Shown here: positions 9,349-18,208 of the stretch, in pieces | Numbering within the stretch: the first letter of the stretch is position 1 | Layout of the letters: the number at the start of each line of letters is the position of its first letter | From: JBBEBE01 sp040882505 | GTDB lineage: Bacteria; Bacteroidota; Rhodothermia; Balneolales; Balneolaceae | Length of the DNA: 64,000 bases | Direction: 5' to 3' | Assembly (NCBI GenBank): GCA_040882505.1 | Contig: JBBEBE010000002.1 | Span: forward strand, 372,001-436,000 | Translations under genes and position numbers: made by a program | Notes under the pieces: model-generated | Seen by the model: only the letters and a program-made list of their open reading frames with translations | Database searches by the model: none | Told to the model about the DNA's origin: nothing

Positions 9349-11150
9349 AAAAGACGGCTGGGTGGAAGAAAATCGTCCTTTTCCTCTTTTTTGCCGGGTT
9401 GATCGCTACGCCGGCTCTGCTGCGCGAGGTGGAAGAGCGGCAGATGGGAGAGCGTGGAATGGATCGTGAAACAGCTCTGCAGAGGCACGGTGTCTGGCTG
9501 CAAGAGGTGAGTCGTGACGTGGGTATCGATTTTGTCCATCATCGTCCAACACTGGATCCCCTTCTGGAACATATCCATGAACAGGTTGCATCGGTGGGTG
9601 CGTCGGTGTCCATTACCGATTACAATCGAGACGGTTTCAACGATCTCTATCTGACCAACAGTCGATTTGGCGCCTCCAATGCACTTTACAGGAACCGGGG
9701 AGACGGAACCTTTGAGGATGTTGCCGATTCTTCGGGATTGGCAAGGCTCAATGAAGAGGGAGTGGGTGTGTCGATGGGGGCGGTGTGGGGAGATTATACC
9801 GGAAACGGGTATGAGGATCTGTTTCTCTATCGCTGGGGACGTCCCGAGTTGTTCCGGAATTTGGGGAATGGGGAATTTGAGCGGGCAACCCGGGAGGCGG
9901 GGCTGCCGGAGTGGATCAATGCAAATACCGCTGTATGGATGGATGTGAACCGGGATGGGTATCTGGACCTCTTTATTGGAGGATATTTTCATGAAGAGAT
10001 CAATTTTTGGAACCTGGAATCGACCCGGATCATGCCGGACAGTTATGAGTATGCAACCAATGGGGGGCGTAACTATCTATTTCTGAATAACGGGGATGGG
10101 ACCTTTGAAGACGTGACGGAATCGTGGGGGCTTCTGGAAACCAGACGTTGGACATTGGCATCGACCTCGGCAGATCTGAACGATGACGGGTATGTGGATC
10201 TCATGCTGGCAAATGATTACGGGGTCGATGAGCTCTACCTCAATGACCGGGGGGAGCGCTTTCGACGTGCAGGCGAGGAGAGTGGTCTCGGATTTGTTCC
10301 CAAAAGTGGAATGAGTGCAGATCTGGGGGACCCCTTCAACAGGGGAGAGTTGTCGATCTATGTGACCAATATTTCCGAGCCGGGAGTATTGATGCAGGGC
10401 AACAATCTTTGGGTCCCTTCAGGGACTCGTGACGGGTTGTTTCCGGTCTATCGGAATTTGGCATCCAGTCTTGGAATCGAGCGAGGAGAGTGGGGGTATG
10501 GCGGGGCCTTCGGCGATCTGAACAATGACGGGTTTCAGGACCTGTATGTCGCCAATGGGTATGTTTCTGCCGAACCGGGGACCGACTATTGGTACGATTA
10601 TGCCAAAGTTGTGGGGGGAAATCGGCAAATCATCGGAGATGCCCGAAACTGGCCGGCGATGAATGGACGTACGTTTTCCGGATACCAACAGAACAAAATC
10701 TGGATCAATACCGGGAGTGGATCCTTTCGTGAGGTATCTACGGCGATTGGAGGTGCACTCTCGCTCGACAGCCGGTCCATTGCGTATGCAGATCTGTTCG
10801 GAAATGGAGGGCTTGACCTTGTCGTCGCCAATCAAAATGGAGCCGTTCAGGTCTATCGAACAACTGCGAGACCGGATCACGAATGGATTCGTGTTCAACT
10901 GGAGGGACGTCCACCCAACACGAGTGCGATTGGTGCCTCTGTGACGCTTTTCTGGAACGGGATGGCACAACAGCAAGTGGTCACAGCGGGTCGGGCATTC
11001 AGCTCCCAAAGTGAGCGAACCATCCACTTCGGACTGGGTACCGACCCGGAACTGGATCGATTGGAAATTCGATGGCCGGATGGGGAGCAGACGATCCTCC
11101 GGGATCTGAAACCCAATCGATCCATCACGATTGAACAACCGGAGAATTGA
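9345..11150 (+). CDS. CRTAC1 / UnbV-family FG-GAP repeat protein, exported
   Basis: This 601-residue protein begins with an N-terminal signal or anchor (MKKTAGWKK followed by a hydrophobic run). Repeated VCBS/FG-GAP units follow, with loops such as DYNRDGFNDLYL, DVNRDGYLDLFI, DLNDDGYVDLML and DLNNDGFQDLYV. It ends with an ASPIC/UnbV domain (IGASVTLFWNG...FGLGTDPELDRLEIRWPDG). UnbV proteins are known from the conserved cassette of enediyne gene clusters; similar proteins occur widely outside them. The gene is fused translationally to both neighbours: ATGA with the TPR/VCBS lipoprotein and TGATG with the UnbU-like gene. The calcium-loop repeats suggest a beta-propeller acting outside the cytoplasm. 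The activity is unknown. Confidence 0.85.
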   Translation: MKKTAGWKKIVLFLFFAGLIATPALLREVEERQMGERGMDRETALQRHGVWLQEVSRDVGIDFVHHRPTLDPLLEHIHEQVASVGASVSITDYNRDGFNDLYLTNSRFGASNALYRNRGDGTFEDVADSSGLARLNEEGVGVSMGAVWGDYTGNGYEDLFLYRWGRPELFRNLGNGEFERATREAGLPEWINANTAVWMDVNRDGYLDLFIGGYFHEEINFWNLESTRIMPDSYEYATNGGRNYLFLNNGDGTFEDVTESWGLLETRRWTLASTSADLNDDGYVDLMLANDYGVDELYLNDRGERFRRAGEESGLGFVPKSGMSADLGDPFNRGELSIYVTNISEPGVLMQGNNLWVPSGTRDGLFPVYRNLASSLGIERGEWGYGGAFGDLNNDGFQDLYVANGYVSAEPGTDYWYDYAKVVGGNRQIIGDARNWPAMNGRTFSGYQQNKIWINTGSGSFREVSTAIGGALSLDSRSIAYADLFGNGGLDLVVANQNGAVQVYRTTARPDHEWIRVQLEGRPPNTSAIGASVTLFWNGMAQQQVVTAGRAFSSQSERTIHFGLGTDPELDRLEIRWPDGEQTILRDLKPNRSITIEQPEN

Positions 11151-11980
11151 TGAGTTTGACATCCAGTGTGACAGGGTTCAACCCGAAAGAACTCCTCAAG
11201 CGGTTTACGGCTCCGCTTCTGATTACGCTCATTCTTCTGGCTTCTCATCTTTCGTTCGGAATCCTTGACAGCCTCGGGCATTTGATGACGGCCATCCTTG
11301 CGAGTTTCTTGACCGAAGCGATTCTTCATCGATTTCTTTTCGGATCATGGAGGGATTTGAGCAGTGCCTATATCTCCGGAATCAGTGCAGGTATTCTGAT
11401 TCGCTCTCCTCTCTATTGGCCGTTTGCACTCTGTGCCATGCTGTCGATCTCTTCAAAATATGTATTTCGTTACAATGGACGACATATATGGAATCCGACC
11501 AACTTTGGAGTCGTCATGATCCTTCTGTTTGCATCGGACTATGCGGCCGTTCTCAGCATTCAGTGGGGGAGCCAAATGTGGGCCATGCTGGTGATCTGGA
11601 TCGTTGGACTGGTTACCGTTTATCGCGCCAGCCGGTTCCACATCAGTGCCGTTTATGTGCTCTCTTTTTTCTTTTTTGGATGGATCCGGAGTTGGATAAC
11701 CGGTGACCCGTACCTTGCAGAAATTTCGGCGATTACGGGTCCCATGTATCAGTTGTTTGTGCTGTTTATGATCACGGATCCCAAGACGACCGTTCGATCC
11801 CGGAACGGACGGATGTGGGTCGCATTCATGATCGCCCTTGTGGAGTTCGCACTACGCCTGTCGGAAGCCGTGTATGCTCCTTTTTACGCCCTTTTTCTGG
11901 TTGGACCGGTCGCCATGGTATTGGAAGATCTCTGGACGACCCGGAACCGTCCCCGATCGGAATCCACTCACTCTCTGTAG
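11150..11980 (+). CDS. UnbU / RnfD / NqrB-like integral membrane protein
   Basis: This 276-residue polytopic protein has about eight hydrophobic segments. It carries the RnfD/NqrB-family pattern: HIWNPTNFG in a mid loop and FMITDPKTT near the C-terminus, the region that in RnfD and NqrB carries the covalently bound flavin. RnfD-type proteins are parts of ion-translocating redox complexes. The stand-alone versions next to UnbV genes are called UnbU in enediyne clusters, and their role is not established. The ATG at 11150 shares one base with the preceding stop. No other Rnf or Nqr subunit is present in the window, so it is not part of a complete Rnf complex here. Confidence 0.75.
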   Translation: MSLTSSVTGFNPKELLKRFTAPLLITLILLASHLSFGILDSLGHLMTAILASFLTEAILHRFLFGSWRDLSSAYISGISAGILIRSPLYWPFALCAMLSISSKYVFRYNGRHIWNPTNFGVVMILLFASDYAAVLSIQWGSQMWAMLVIWIVGLVTVYRASRFHISAVYVLSFFFFGWIRSWITGDPYLAEISAITGPMYQLFVLFMITDPKTTVRSRNGRMWVAFMIALVEFALRLSEAVYAPFYALFLVGPVAMVLEDLWTTRNRPRSESTHSL

Positions 11981-12105
11981 CAGGAATCGTCGGGCACAGT
12001 TGCCTGTATGTTGAACCGGTTCGACCGGTCATTCCATTTCTATCCAACGGATATAATTCCGATATTCCGCGTCTGAATACAACGACCACGTAGAGACTGA
12101 ATCGT

Positions 12106-13152
12106 ATGAAGATTGCCATTATCGGAGCCGGAATTGCCGGACTTGTTGCCGGTCGCGAGTTGACGCGTGCCGGACATGAAGTGATTGTTATTGAAAAGGG
12201 TAGAAAGCCGGGCGGCCGTCTCTCTACCGTCCGATTGGGAGACGACGGACCGTTGGCAGACAATGGCGTCTCCTGGATTACGGCAAATCGCCCGGATTTT
12301 CGACCCTTTGCCTCGGATCTGATTGACCGAGACTTGTTGGATGTCTGGGGAGATCATATCGACTATTATGACGGGGAGCAGTTGCTTCCGGAACGACCTC
12401 CGTTTCTCGCCGGCACGCTCTATGCCGCGCCAGGCGGGTCTGCATCCATTGCCGGGGAATTGTCACGATGGGTAGATGTGGAGGAGGGAGAACGTGCCAT
12501 CGGGCTCACATTCATTGGCGCTAATCGACGTAAAAAGCGTGCCTGGATGGTCAATCTGGCGAGTTCAAGAACCATTGAAGCCGATGCGGTTGTCGTCGCG
12601 ACACCGGCGCCGGAAGCGTATGGTATTCTGTTGACAACACAGGACGAAATCGATGTGTTCAAGATGATTCGGGAGATCGATTCGATCCATTACGAGGCCA
12701 GTATCGCACTTTCGGTTCAAACCGAATTGAGTACGTTGCCGGATTGGGAGGCTGTCATTTGTCAGGATTCAATCATTCGCGAAATTACTCACGAAGGAAG
12801 CAAACGTCCGGGTTCGAACGGAACGTTTACGGTCCTGTCGTCCGATCCATTTGCGCGTGAGCACCGGACCCGACCCATCGAAGAGGTTCGGCAGACATTG
12901 TGGGATCGTGTGTCGGTATTGACCGGTCTGCCTCGTGTCGAACCGATTCAGTCTTCCATGACGTATTGGCCCTTCCACAAGCCGAAGTCGGTATTGGATG
13001 TGCCGTACCTTGAGCATGAAAAGGTCGATGCACCTCTTGCGATTGTCGGTGATTACTTTGAAGGGAACGATACAGAGAGCTCTTTCTGCTCGGGGTTGGC
13101 TCTGGCGAAGAAATGGATCGGGCAGTTTGAAAAGGTCGGACAGCCTGCCTGA
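12106..13152 (+). CDS. FAD-dependent oxidoreductase, renalase-like
   Basis: This 348-residue flavoprotein has the dinucleotide-binding motif IIGAGIAGLVAGREL at residues 5-19, the IEKGRKPGGRL turn that follows the Rossmann fold in amine oxidase-like flavoproteins, and a C-terminal IVGDYFEG...GLALAKKW segment that closes the FAD site. Overall length and motif spacing match bacterial renalase-like proteins, which oxidise reduced dihydropyridine nucleotides. Substrate is inferred only by family. It lies 125 bases downstream of the UnbU-like gene on the same strand; the spacer holds an inverted repeat (12015-12029) but no clear terminator, so co-transcription is open. Confidence 0.78.
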   Translation: MKIAIIGAGIAGLVAGRELTRAGHEVIVIEKGRKPGGRLSTVRLGDDGPLADNGVSWITANRPDFRPFASDLIDRDLLDVWGDHIDYYDGEQLLPERPPFLAGTLYAAPGGSASIAGELSRWVDVEEGERAIGLTFIGANRRKKRAWMVNLASSRTIEADAVVVATPAPEAYGILLTTQDEIDVFKMIREIDSIHYEASIALSVQTELSTLPDWEAVICQDSIIREITHEGSKRPGSNGTFTVLSSDPFAREHRTRPIEEVRQTLWDRVSVLTGLPRVEPIQSSMTYWPFHKPKSVLDVPYLEHEKVDAPLAIVGDYFEGNDTESSFCSGLALAKKWIGQFEKVGQPA

Positions 13153-13266
13153 AACTGATTTGTGTGTTGGACTCCACCATCCCCGACGGATGAATTGTGG
13201 AGTATTCCGGTTCAGCCGGTACAAATAGCCTGACGTGCCTGGCAAGAGAGAAGAGGACGACGACTC

Positions 13267-15069
13267 GTGCATCAATTATCCGAATTGAATCGTTATTTCC
13301 GGCAGTATCGATGGAGTATCCTTTTGGGGACACTTTACCTCACGATCTCCAACTTTTTTCTGATCTGGATACCGGTGTTGATTCGACGTACCATGGATGA
13401 AGTCGAACTCCTGGGTGAGCAAACGGATCAGGAGTGGACGCATCTCGGCGAACTTCTCTTCATGTCGGATGCCGGTGCAATTCTTGCATACAACTCAATT
13501 CTTCTCGTCGGTACGGTCATTTTGTACGGTACGCTTCTGTTTGCCACTCGACAGACGTTGATTGTGAGCTCCAGAAAGATCGAGTATGACATTCGAAACG
13601 ATCTGCTCGAGAAGTTGCTCATTTTGCCTCAGCGTTACTTTTCAGAGAATCGGTCCGGGGAGATCTATATTCGGGCAACAGAGGATATTGCACGGGTTCG
13701 TGAATATTTTGGCCCGGTCTATATGTATACGATCAACACCATTACGAGGGCCGGTTTTATCATCGTCATGATGTTGATCGTAAATCGGGAACTCACGTTC
13801 TGGGCACTTCTGCCGCTTCCGTTTCTGTCTGCGTTTGCATATTGGGTGAGCGGGTTCATTCACCGCTATCAAACGTTGATACAGGAGCAGTATTCCAATA
13901 TTGCCGGTCGGGCCAATGAAGCATTTACCTCCATCCGGTTGATCAAGGCATACAATCGGGAGGCGTATGAACAAGAGAAGTTTGATCAAGAGAGCCGATC
14001 CTACAGACAAAAAAAACTGAAACTCGATTTGGTGGAGTCCCTTTTCCACCCGACTCTCAATCTGTTGATCGGACTATCGGTGATCATCGTTGTTTGGAAA
14101 GGGGGCGTCATGGTGATTGACAATCAGATTACCGTTGGAAATATTGCCGAGTTTGTGATCTATGTCGCCTATTTGACCTGGCCGGTTGCGTCGTTGGGAT
14201 ATACCGTGAATCGGTTTCAAAAGTCAATCGCTTCCTGGGATCGGATCAGCGTCTTGATGAAGGAGCCGGTAGATATTCAATCCAACGATGAAACAGACCA
14301 CTCATTGGAGGAGTGCAGGGGGGAGATTGAATTTGATCACGTATCCTTTACCTACCCGGGTTCGGACGAAAAGGTTCTTCAGGACGTTACATTCAAGATT
14401 GAAGCCGGTGAGCATGTTGCCATTGTGGGCCGAACCGGTTCGGGAAAATCGACACTTGTTCAATTGATACCACGACTATTTGACCCGGCCGAGGGAATCA
14501 TCCGACTGGATGGCGTGGATATACGGGATTGGCCGGTCGCTCTTCTTCGCCGGCGAATAGGATATGTCCCTCAGGATACATTTCTCTTTTCGACAACTCT
14601 TCGGGAAAATATCGGTTTTGGATTGGATGAAGTGACGGACGACCAGATCTACGAAGCGGCCGAAAAGGCACAGATCAGGGAGAACATTTTGGAATTTGAA
14701 CGAAAATTCATGACCATGGTCGGAGAGCGCGGGATCACCCTTTCAGGGGGTCAAAAACAGCGAACGGCCATTGCCAGGGCTTTGATCAAGAAGCCCTCCA
14801 TTCTTATACTGGATGATTCCTTGAGCGCCGTGGACACGAAAACAGAAGATGCCATTCTGAAGTATCTTCAACAAGAGTTTCAGGGACGTACGACATTGAT
14901 GATCAGTCACCGAATCTCCTCCATCAAAAATGCGGATACGATTTTTTATATTGAGAAAGGGCGCTTGATCGAGAGGGGAACTCACGATGAACTCCTCGAT
15001 CTTGACGGCCGCTATGCCGATATGTACCGCAAACAGCTTCTGGAAAAGGAGCTTGCCGAACTGCAATAG
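13267..15069 (+). CDS. ABC exporter half-transporter with degenerate catalytic site (subunit A)
   Basis: This 600-residue type IV ABC exporter has six membrane segments in the first 320 residues and one ATPase domain. The ATPase has Walker A GRTGSGKST (388-396), a canonical LSGGQ signature (492-496) and Walker B ILILDD. The residue after the Walker B Asp is Asp517 instead of the catalytic Glu; the switch His in MISHR is kept. This is the typical degenerate subunit of heterodimeric exporters such as TM287/288 and BmrCD. The start is GTG at 13267 behind an AGAGG-like site. The probable partner is the second ABC gene at 16415, beyond the RNase Z gene. The exported substrate is unknown. Confidence 0.88.
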   Translation: MHQLSELNRYFRQYRWSILLGTLYLTISNFFLIWIPVLIRRTMDEVELLGEQTDQEWTHLGELLFMSDAGAILAYNSILLVGTVILYGTLLFATRQTLIVSSRKIEYDIRNDLLEKLLILPQRYFSENRSGEIYIRATEDIARVREYFGPVYMYTINTITRAGFIIVMMLIVNRELTFWALLPLPFLSAFAYWVSGFIHRYQTLIQEQYSNIAGRANEAFTSIRLIKAYNREAYEQEKFDQESRSYRQKKLKLDLVESLFHPTLNLLIGLSVIIVVWKGGVMVIDNQITVGNIAEFVIYVAYLTWPVASLGYTVNRFQKSIASWDRISVLMKEPVDIQSNDETDHSLEECRGEIEFDHVSFTYPGSDEKVLQDVTFKIEAGEHVAIVGRTGSGKSTLVQLIPRLFDPAEGIIRLDGVDIRDWPVALLRRRIGYVPQDTFLFSTTLRENIGFGLDEVTDDQIYEAAEKAQIRENILEFERKFMTMVGERGITLSGGQKQRTAIARALIKKPSILILDDSLSAVDTKTEDAILKYLQQEFQGRTTLMISHRISSIKNADTIFYIEKGRLIERGTHDELLDLDGRYADMYRKQLLEKELAELQ

Positions 15070-15163
15070 GTTTGTGTACTCGAGGGATTTCTGCCTGACC
15101 GGCAAACCTTCGATCAAAATAATGATGTAATCGTAAAGACAACTTACTGGACGGGAGACGACC

Positions 15164-16402
15164 ATGATAATCGTACCATTGGGTGTGGCCTCTGCAACTC
15201 CGACCGCAACACGCCATCTGCCATCGATTGCCCTCTGGCGAGAGGGAAGTATCTCACTTTTTGATTGTGGTGAAAACACACAGATGCGTATGCTTCAGGC
15301 CGGAATGAAGCGTTCAAGGGTGGATCATGTGTTTCTGTCACACTTTGATGTGGATCACTATACGGGACTGATCGGACTGCTCTCTACACTTCAACTTCAG
15401 CGGCGAGAGCGGGAATTGATCATCGTGGCTCCGGAAGGAATCCGATCGTATGTGGAGTGGAACATGTCGTTTGGCGAGGTAGACGTCCAGTATCCCATTC
15501 GTTACATAGAGATAGAGAAGGATTTTGAAGGAGGAACGGTTCTGGACGAGGAGGAGTACTTTGTCGAAGCGCGCCCCTTGAAACACAATCGGTTCTGCCT
15601 CGGTTACCGGTTTCAGGAGAAGGACAAGCCGGGGAAAGTGGATGCCGAAAAGGCGATGAAGATGGGTATCGATCAGGATTGGCAGTACAAGGAGTTGAAA
15701 GCGGGGAACGATGTCACATTGGATGACGGATCCGTTGTTCCGGCTGCCGAAATTGTCGGCCACCCTCGCCCGGGGGATAGTTTTGCATACATCACCGATT
15801 CGACCTACTCGCCAAATTCTGTCAAACTGGCGATGAATACCAATATTTTGGTACATGAGGCCACGTTCAGTGCAACCCTTGCAGAGAAAGCGACCGAGAC
15901 CGGCCATTCGACATCCCTGGATGCGGCTCGGGTAGCGAATGAATCCCAGACCAAACTCTTGGTCATCACTCACTTTTCTGCCCGATACACCAATCCGTTT
16001 GTTCTTCTTCGAGAGGCACGGCAGGAGTTTTTTCCCGCCTGGTTGGCCACCGAATTAAGACCTATTTTTACGGACCCTGCACACGAGAAGGGGATCATCG
16101 AACCGCGTGTCTTTATCAAGGAGTTGAGCGACCGAAAAGGCACGAATCAACGCGGCAGGGATTCACGATCCGGAAGAGCAACGAACCGGCCGTCGGCTGC
16201 ACAAGGCAGAAAACGACGTGCCAAAATCTCGAACAACTCTTCTGAACGTGACAAAAGCCGAACCGGTCGTCGTCGTCGATCGGAATCGTCGTCGTCGGGA
16301 GAACGCCGTCCTCGTCGTCGCCAAGTGGAGCGAAGAGAACCCACCCGGCAACCAAGACCCATCACGCCACGAACACCGTTTGATGATTTTGACCGTTTTT
16401 AA
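15164..16402 (+). CDS. Ribonuclease Z-like metallo-beta-lactamase nuclease with basic C-terminal tail
   Basis: This 412-residue protein has a core (about 1-321) matching RNase Z, the tRNA 3'-processing endonuclease. It carries LFDCGENTQMRML, HNRFCLGYRF, ITDSTYS, HEATFS, GHSTSLDAARVA and ITHFSARY. The hallmark metal motif HxHxDH reads HFDVDH (60-65), with Asp62 in place of the second His. Residues 322-412 form an Arg/Ser-rich, low-complexity tail that ordinary RNase Z (about 300-320 residues) lacks; it could bind RNA. The gene sits between two ABC half-transporter genes, with 94 bases before it and 12 after it. RNase Z activity is probable but the metal-site change makes it less than certain. 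Confidence 0.82.
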   Translation: MIIVPLGVASATPTATRHLPSIALWREGSISLFDCGENTQMRMLQAGMKRSRVDHVFLSHFDVDHYTGLIGLLSTLQLQRRERELIIVAPEGIRSYVEWNMSFGEVDVQYPIRYIEIEKDFEGGTVLDEEEYFVEARPLKHNRFCLGYRFQEKDKPGKVDAEKAMKMGIDQDWQYKELKAGNDVTLDDGSVVPAAEIVGHPRPGDSFAYITDSTYSPNSVKLAMNTNILVHEATFSATLAEKATETGHSTSLDAARVANESQTKLLVITHFSARYTNPFVLLREARQEFFPAWLATELRPIFTDPAHEKGIIEPRVFIKELSDRKGTNQRGRDSRSGRATNRPSAAQGRKRRAKISNNSSERDKSRTGRRRRSESSSSGERRPRRRQVERREPTRQPRPITPRTPFDDFDRF

Positions 16403-16414
16403 TCGAGGATTGAT

Positions 16415-18196
16415 TTGAAGAAGAAGGGGGACTCCGGTGGCGTTGATTCAGAGCTGATTCGACGACTCTACCATTTCGTACGACCGTATCGTTGGCCACT
16501 TCTCCTTGCTCTCGGGCTCACACTGGGTGCGGCATGGCTGGGAACCATACGGCCCAAGTTGACGCAAATCGCAGTAGATGATCACATTGCTCCCGGTGAT
16601 ATTCAGGGGTTGTATACGATCATCCTCTTGTTGGTTGCGGCTCTTGTCGGTGAATTTTTGCTCCTGATTGCGAATACGTATCTGACACGTTGGGTGGGGC
16701 AGAGTGCACTTCATGATCTTCGGACGACCGTTTTTCACAAGATTCAGTCTCTTCACATCCAGTTTTTCGATCGCAATCCAATCGGTCGACTCATTACGCG
16801 TACAACGAGCGACATTGAAGCGTTGAGTGAACTCCTTTCCGATGGTGTCGTCAACATGATGGGGGATCTCTTTCGGATCTTTTTCATTCTCTACTTTATG
16901 CTTGCCATGAGTTGGGAGTTGACACTGATCTCCATTCTGGTTCTCCCCGTTCTGTTCTATGCGACATTCCTTTTCAAATCAAAGGTCCGCGTCGCCTTTC
17001 TCGATGTTCGCGACCAAATCGCTCGTTTGAACTCGTTTGTCCAGGAACACATCAACGGTATCTCCATTGTTCAACTTTTCAACCGGGAAGAGAAGGAGCA
17101 GGAAAAGTTTCGAAAACTGAATGCAGCACACAGAGATGCCCATATTCGAACCATCTTCTATTTTGCCATCTTTTGGCCGGCAGTCGAGGTTTTGGCCAGC
17201 TTGGCGATGGCACTTGTCGTATGGTATGGTGGGGGTCGGGCCTTGATGGGACAAATTACCTTCGGGGTATTGCTTGCGTTTATTCAGTATGTACGTCAGT
17301 TTTTCAATCCGATTCGAGGATTGAGTGAAAAGTACAATACCCTTCAATCCGCTCTGGCTTCGTCGGAACGAATTTTCGGTGTTTTGGACACAGAGCATGG
17401 TGTAAAGGAGACCCAGACGCCGGTTCCTCTGCCGAACGTGAAGGGAGAAATCGAGTTTGAGGACGTTCATTTTCGTTACAACGAAGAGGAAGAGGTACTT
17501 CGGGGCGTCTCATTTACCGTATCTCCGGGTGAACATGTGGCGGTTGTGGGAGCAACCGGGGCGGGCAAAACAACGTTGATCAATCTTTTGCTCCGTTATT
17601 ATGATATCCAGAATGGGGAGATTCGATTGGACGGAGTCCCGATTCGGGATCTTCGGCTCGAGGATCTCCGTGCAAATTTCGGGTTGGTTCTTCAGGATCA
17701 TGCTCTCTTTTCGGGGACGGTAATGGAGAACATCACATTGGGGAATGCGTCCATTACGCGTGATGAGGTCATCCAAGCAGCCAAAGAGGTCGAGGCCGAC
17801 CCCTTTATTCGTCGTCTTCCGGGTGCGTATGAATATCTATTGGCAGAGCGGGGAGCGTCTCTGTCGATGGGGCAACGACAATTGATCTGTTTTGTTCGTG
17901 CCATGGTTTATAATCCGAAGATTTTGATTCTGGATGAAGCGACGTCCAATGTGGATTCCGAGACAGAACAGCTTGTCACACGGGCCTGTGAACGGATGAT
18001 GGAGGGGCGTACCTCGATCATCATTGCGCACAGACTTTCGACCATTCAGGGCGCAGACAAAATATTGGTTATGCATAGAGGTGAACTTCGGGAGATGGGT
18101 TCCCACAAAGAGTTGATGGCTCACGAAAAAGGAATTTATCGGAAACTGTATGAGTTGCAGTACCGTGAACAGAAGGAATCAAGAATCACGAAATAG
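16415..18196 (+). CDS. ABC exporter half-transporter (subunit B)
   Basis: This 593-residue type IV ABC exporter has an N-terminal transmembrane domain with six segments, then an ATPase with Walker A GATGAGKTT, Walker B ILILDE with the catalytic Glu508, and switch motif IIAHR. The signature is LSMGQ (483-487) rather than LSGGQ. Together with the Asp517 of the subunit encoded at 13267, this gives one consensus and one degenerate ATP site, the pattern of a heterodimer. The start is a TTG at 16415, twelve bases after the RNase Z stop, with GAGG in the gap. Confidence 0.87.
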   Translation: MKKKGDSGGVDSELIRRLYHFVRPYRWPLLLALGLTLGAAWLGTIRPKLTQIAVDDHIAPGDIQGLYTIILLLVAALVGEFLLLIANTYLTRWVGQSALHDLRTTVFHKIQSLHIQFFDRNPIGRLITRTTSDIEALSELLSDGVVNMMGDLFRIFFILYFMLAMSWELTLISILVLPVLFYATFLFKSKVRVAFLDVRDQIARLNSFVQEHINGISIVQLFNREEKEQEKFRKLNAAHRDAHIRTIFYFAIFWPAVEVLASLAMALVVWYGGGRALMGQITFGVLLAFIQYVRQFFNPIRGLSEKYNTLQSALASSERIFGVLDTEHGVKETQTPVPLPNVKGEIEFEDVHFRYNEEEEVLRGVSFTVSPGEHVAVVGATGAGKTTLINLLLRYYDIQNGEIRLDGVPIRDLRLEDLRANFGLVLQDHALFSGTVMENITLGNASITRDEVIQAAKEVEADPFIRRLPGAYEYLLAERGASLSMGQRQLICFVRAMVYNPKILILDEATSNVDSETEQLVTRACERMMEGRTSIIIAHRLSTIQGADKILVMHRGELREMGSHKELMAHEKGIYRKLYELQYREQKESRITK

Positions 18197-18208
18197 ATCG
18201 TAATCATT

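Noticed and set aside
11150..11980. Subunit of a full Rnf or Nqr complex
   Set aside because: No other Rnf/Nqr subunit is in the window; the neighbours are UnbV-type proteins.
12015..12029. ACCGGT-TCG-ACCGGT as terminator after the UnbU-like gene
   Set aside because: Loop of only three bases and no following T run.
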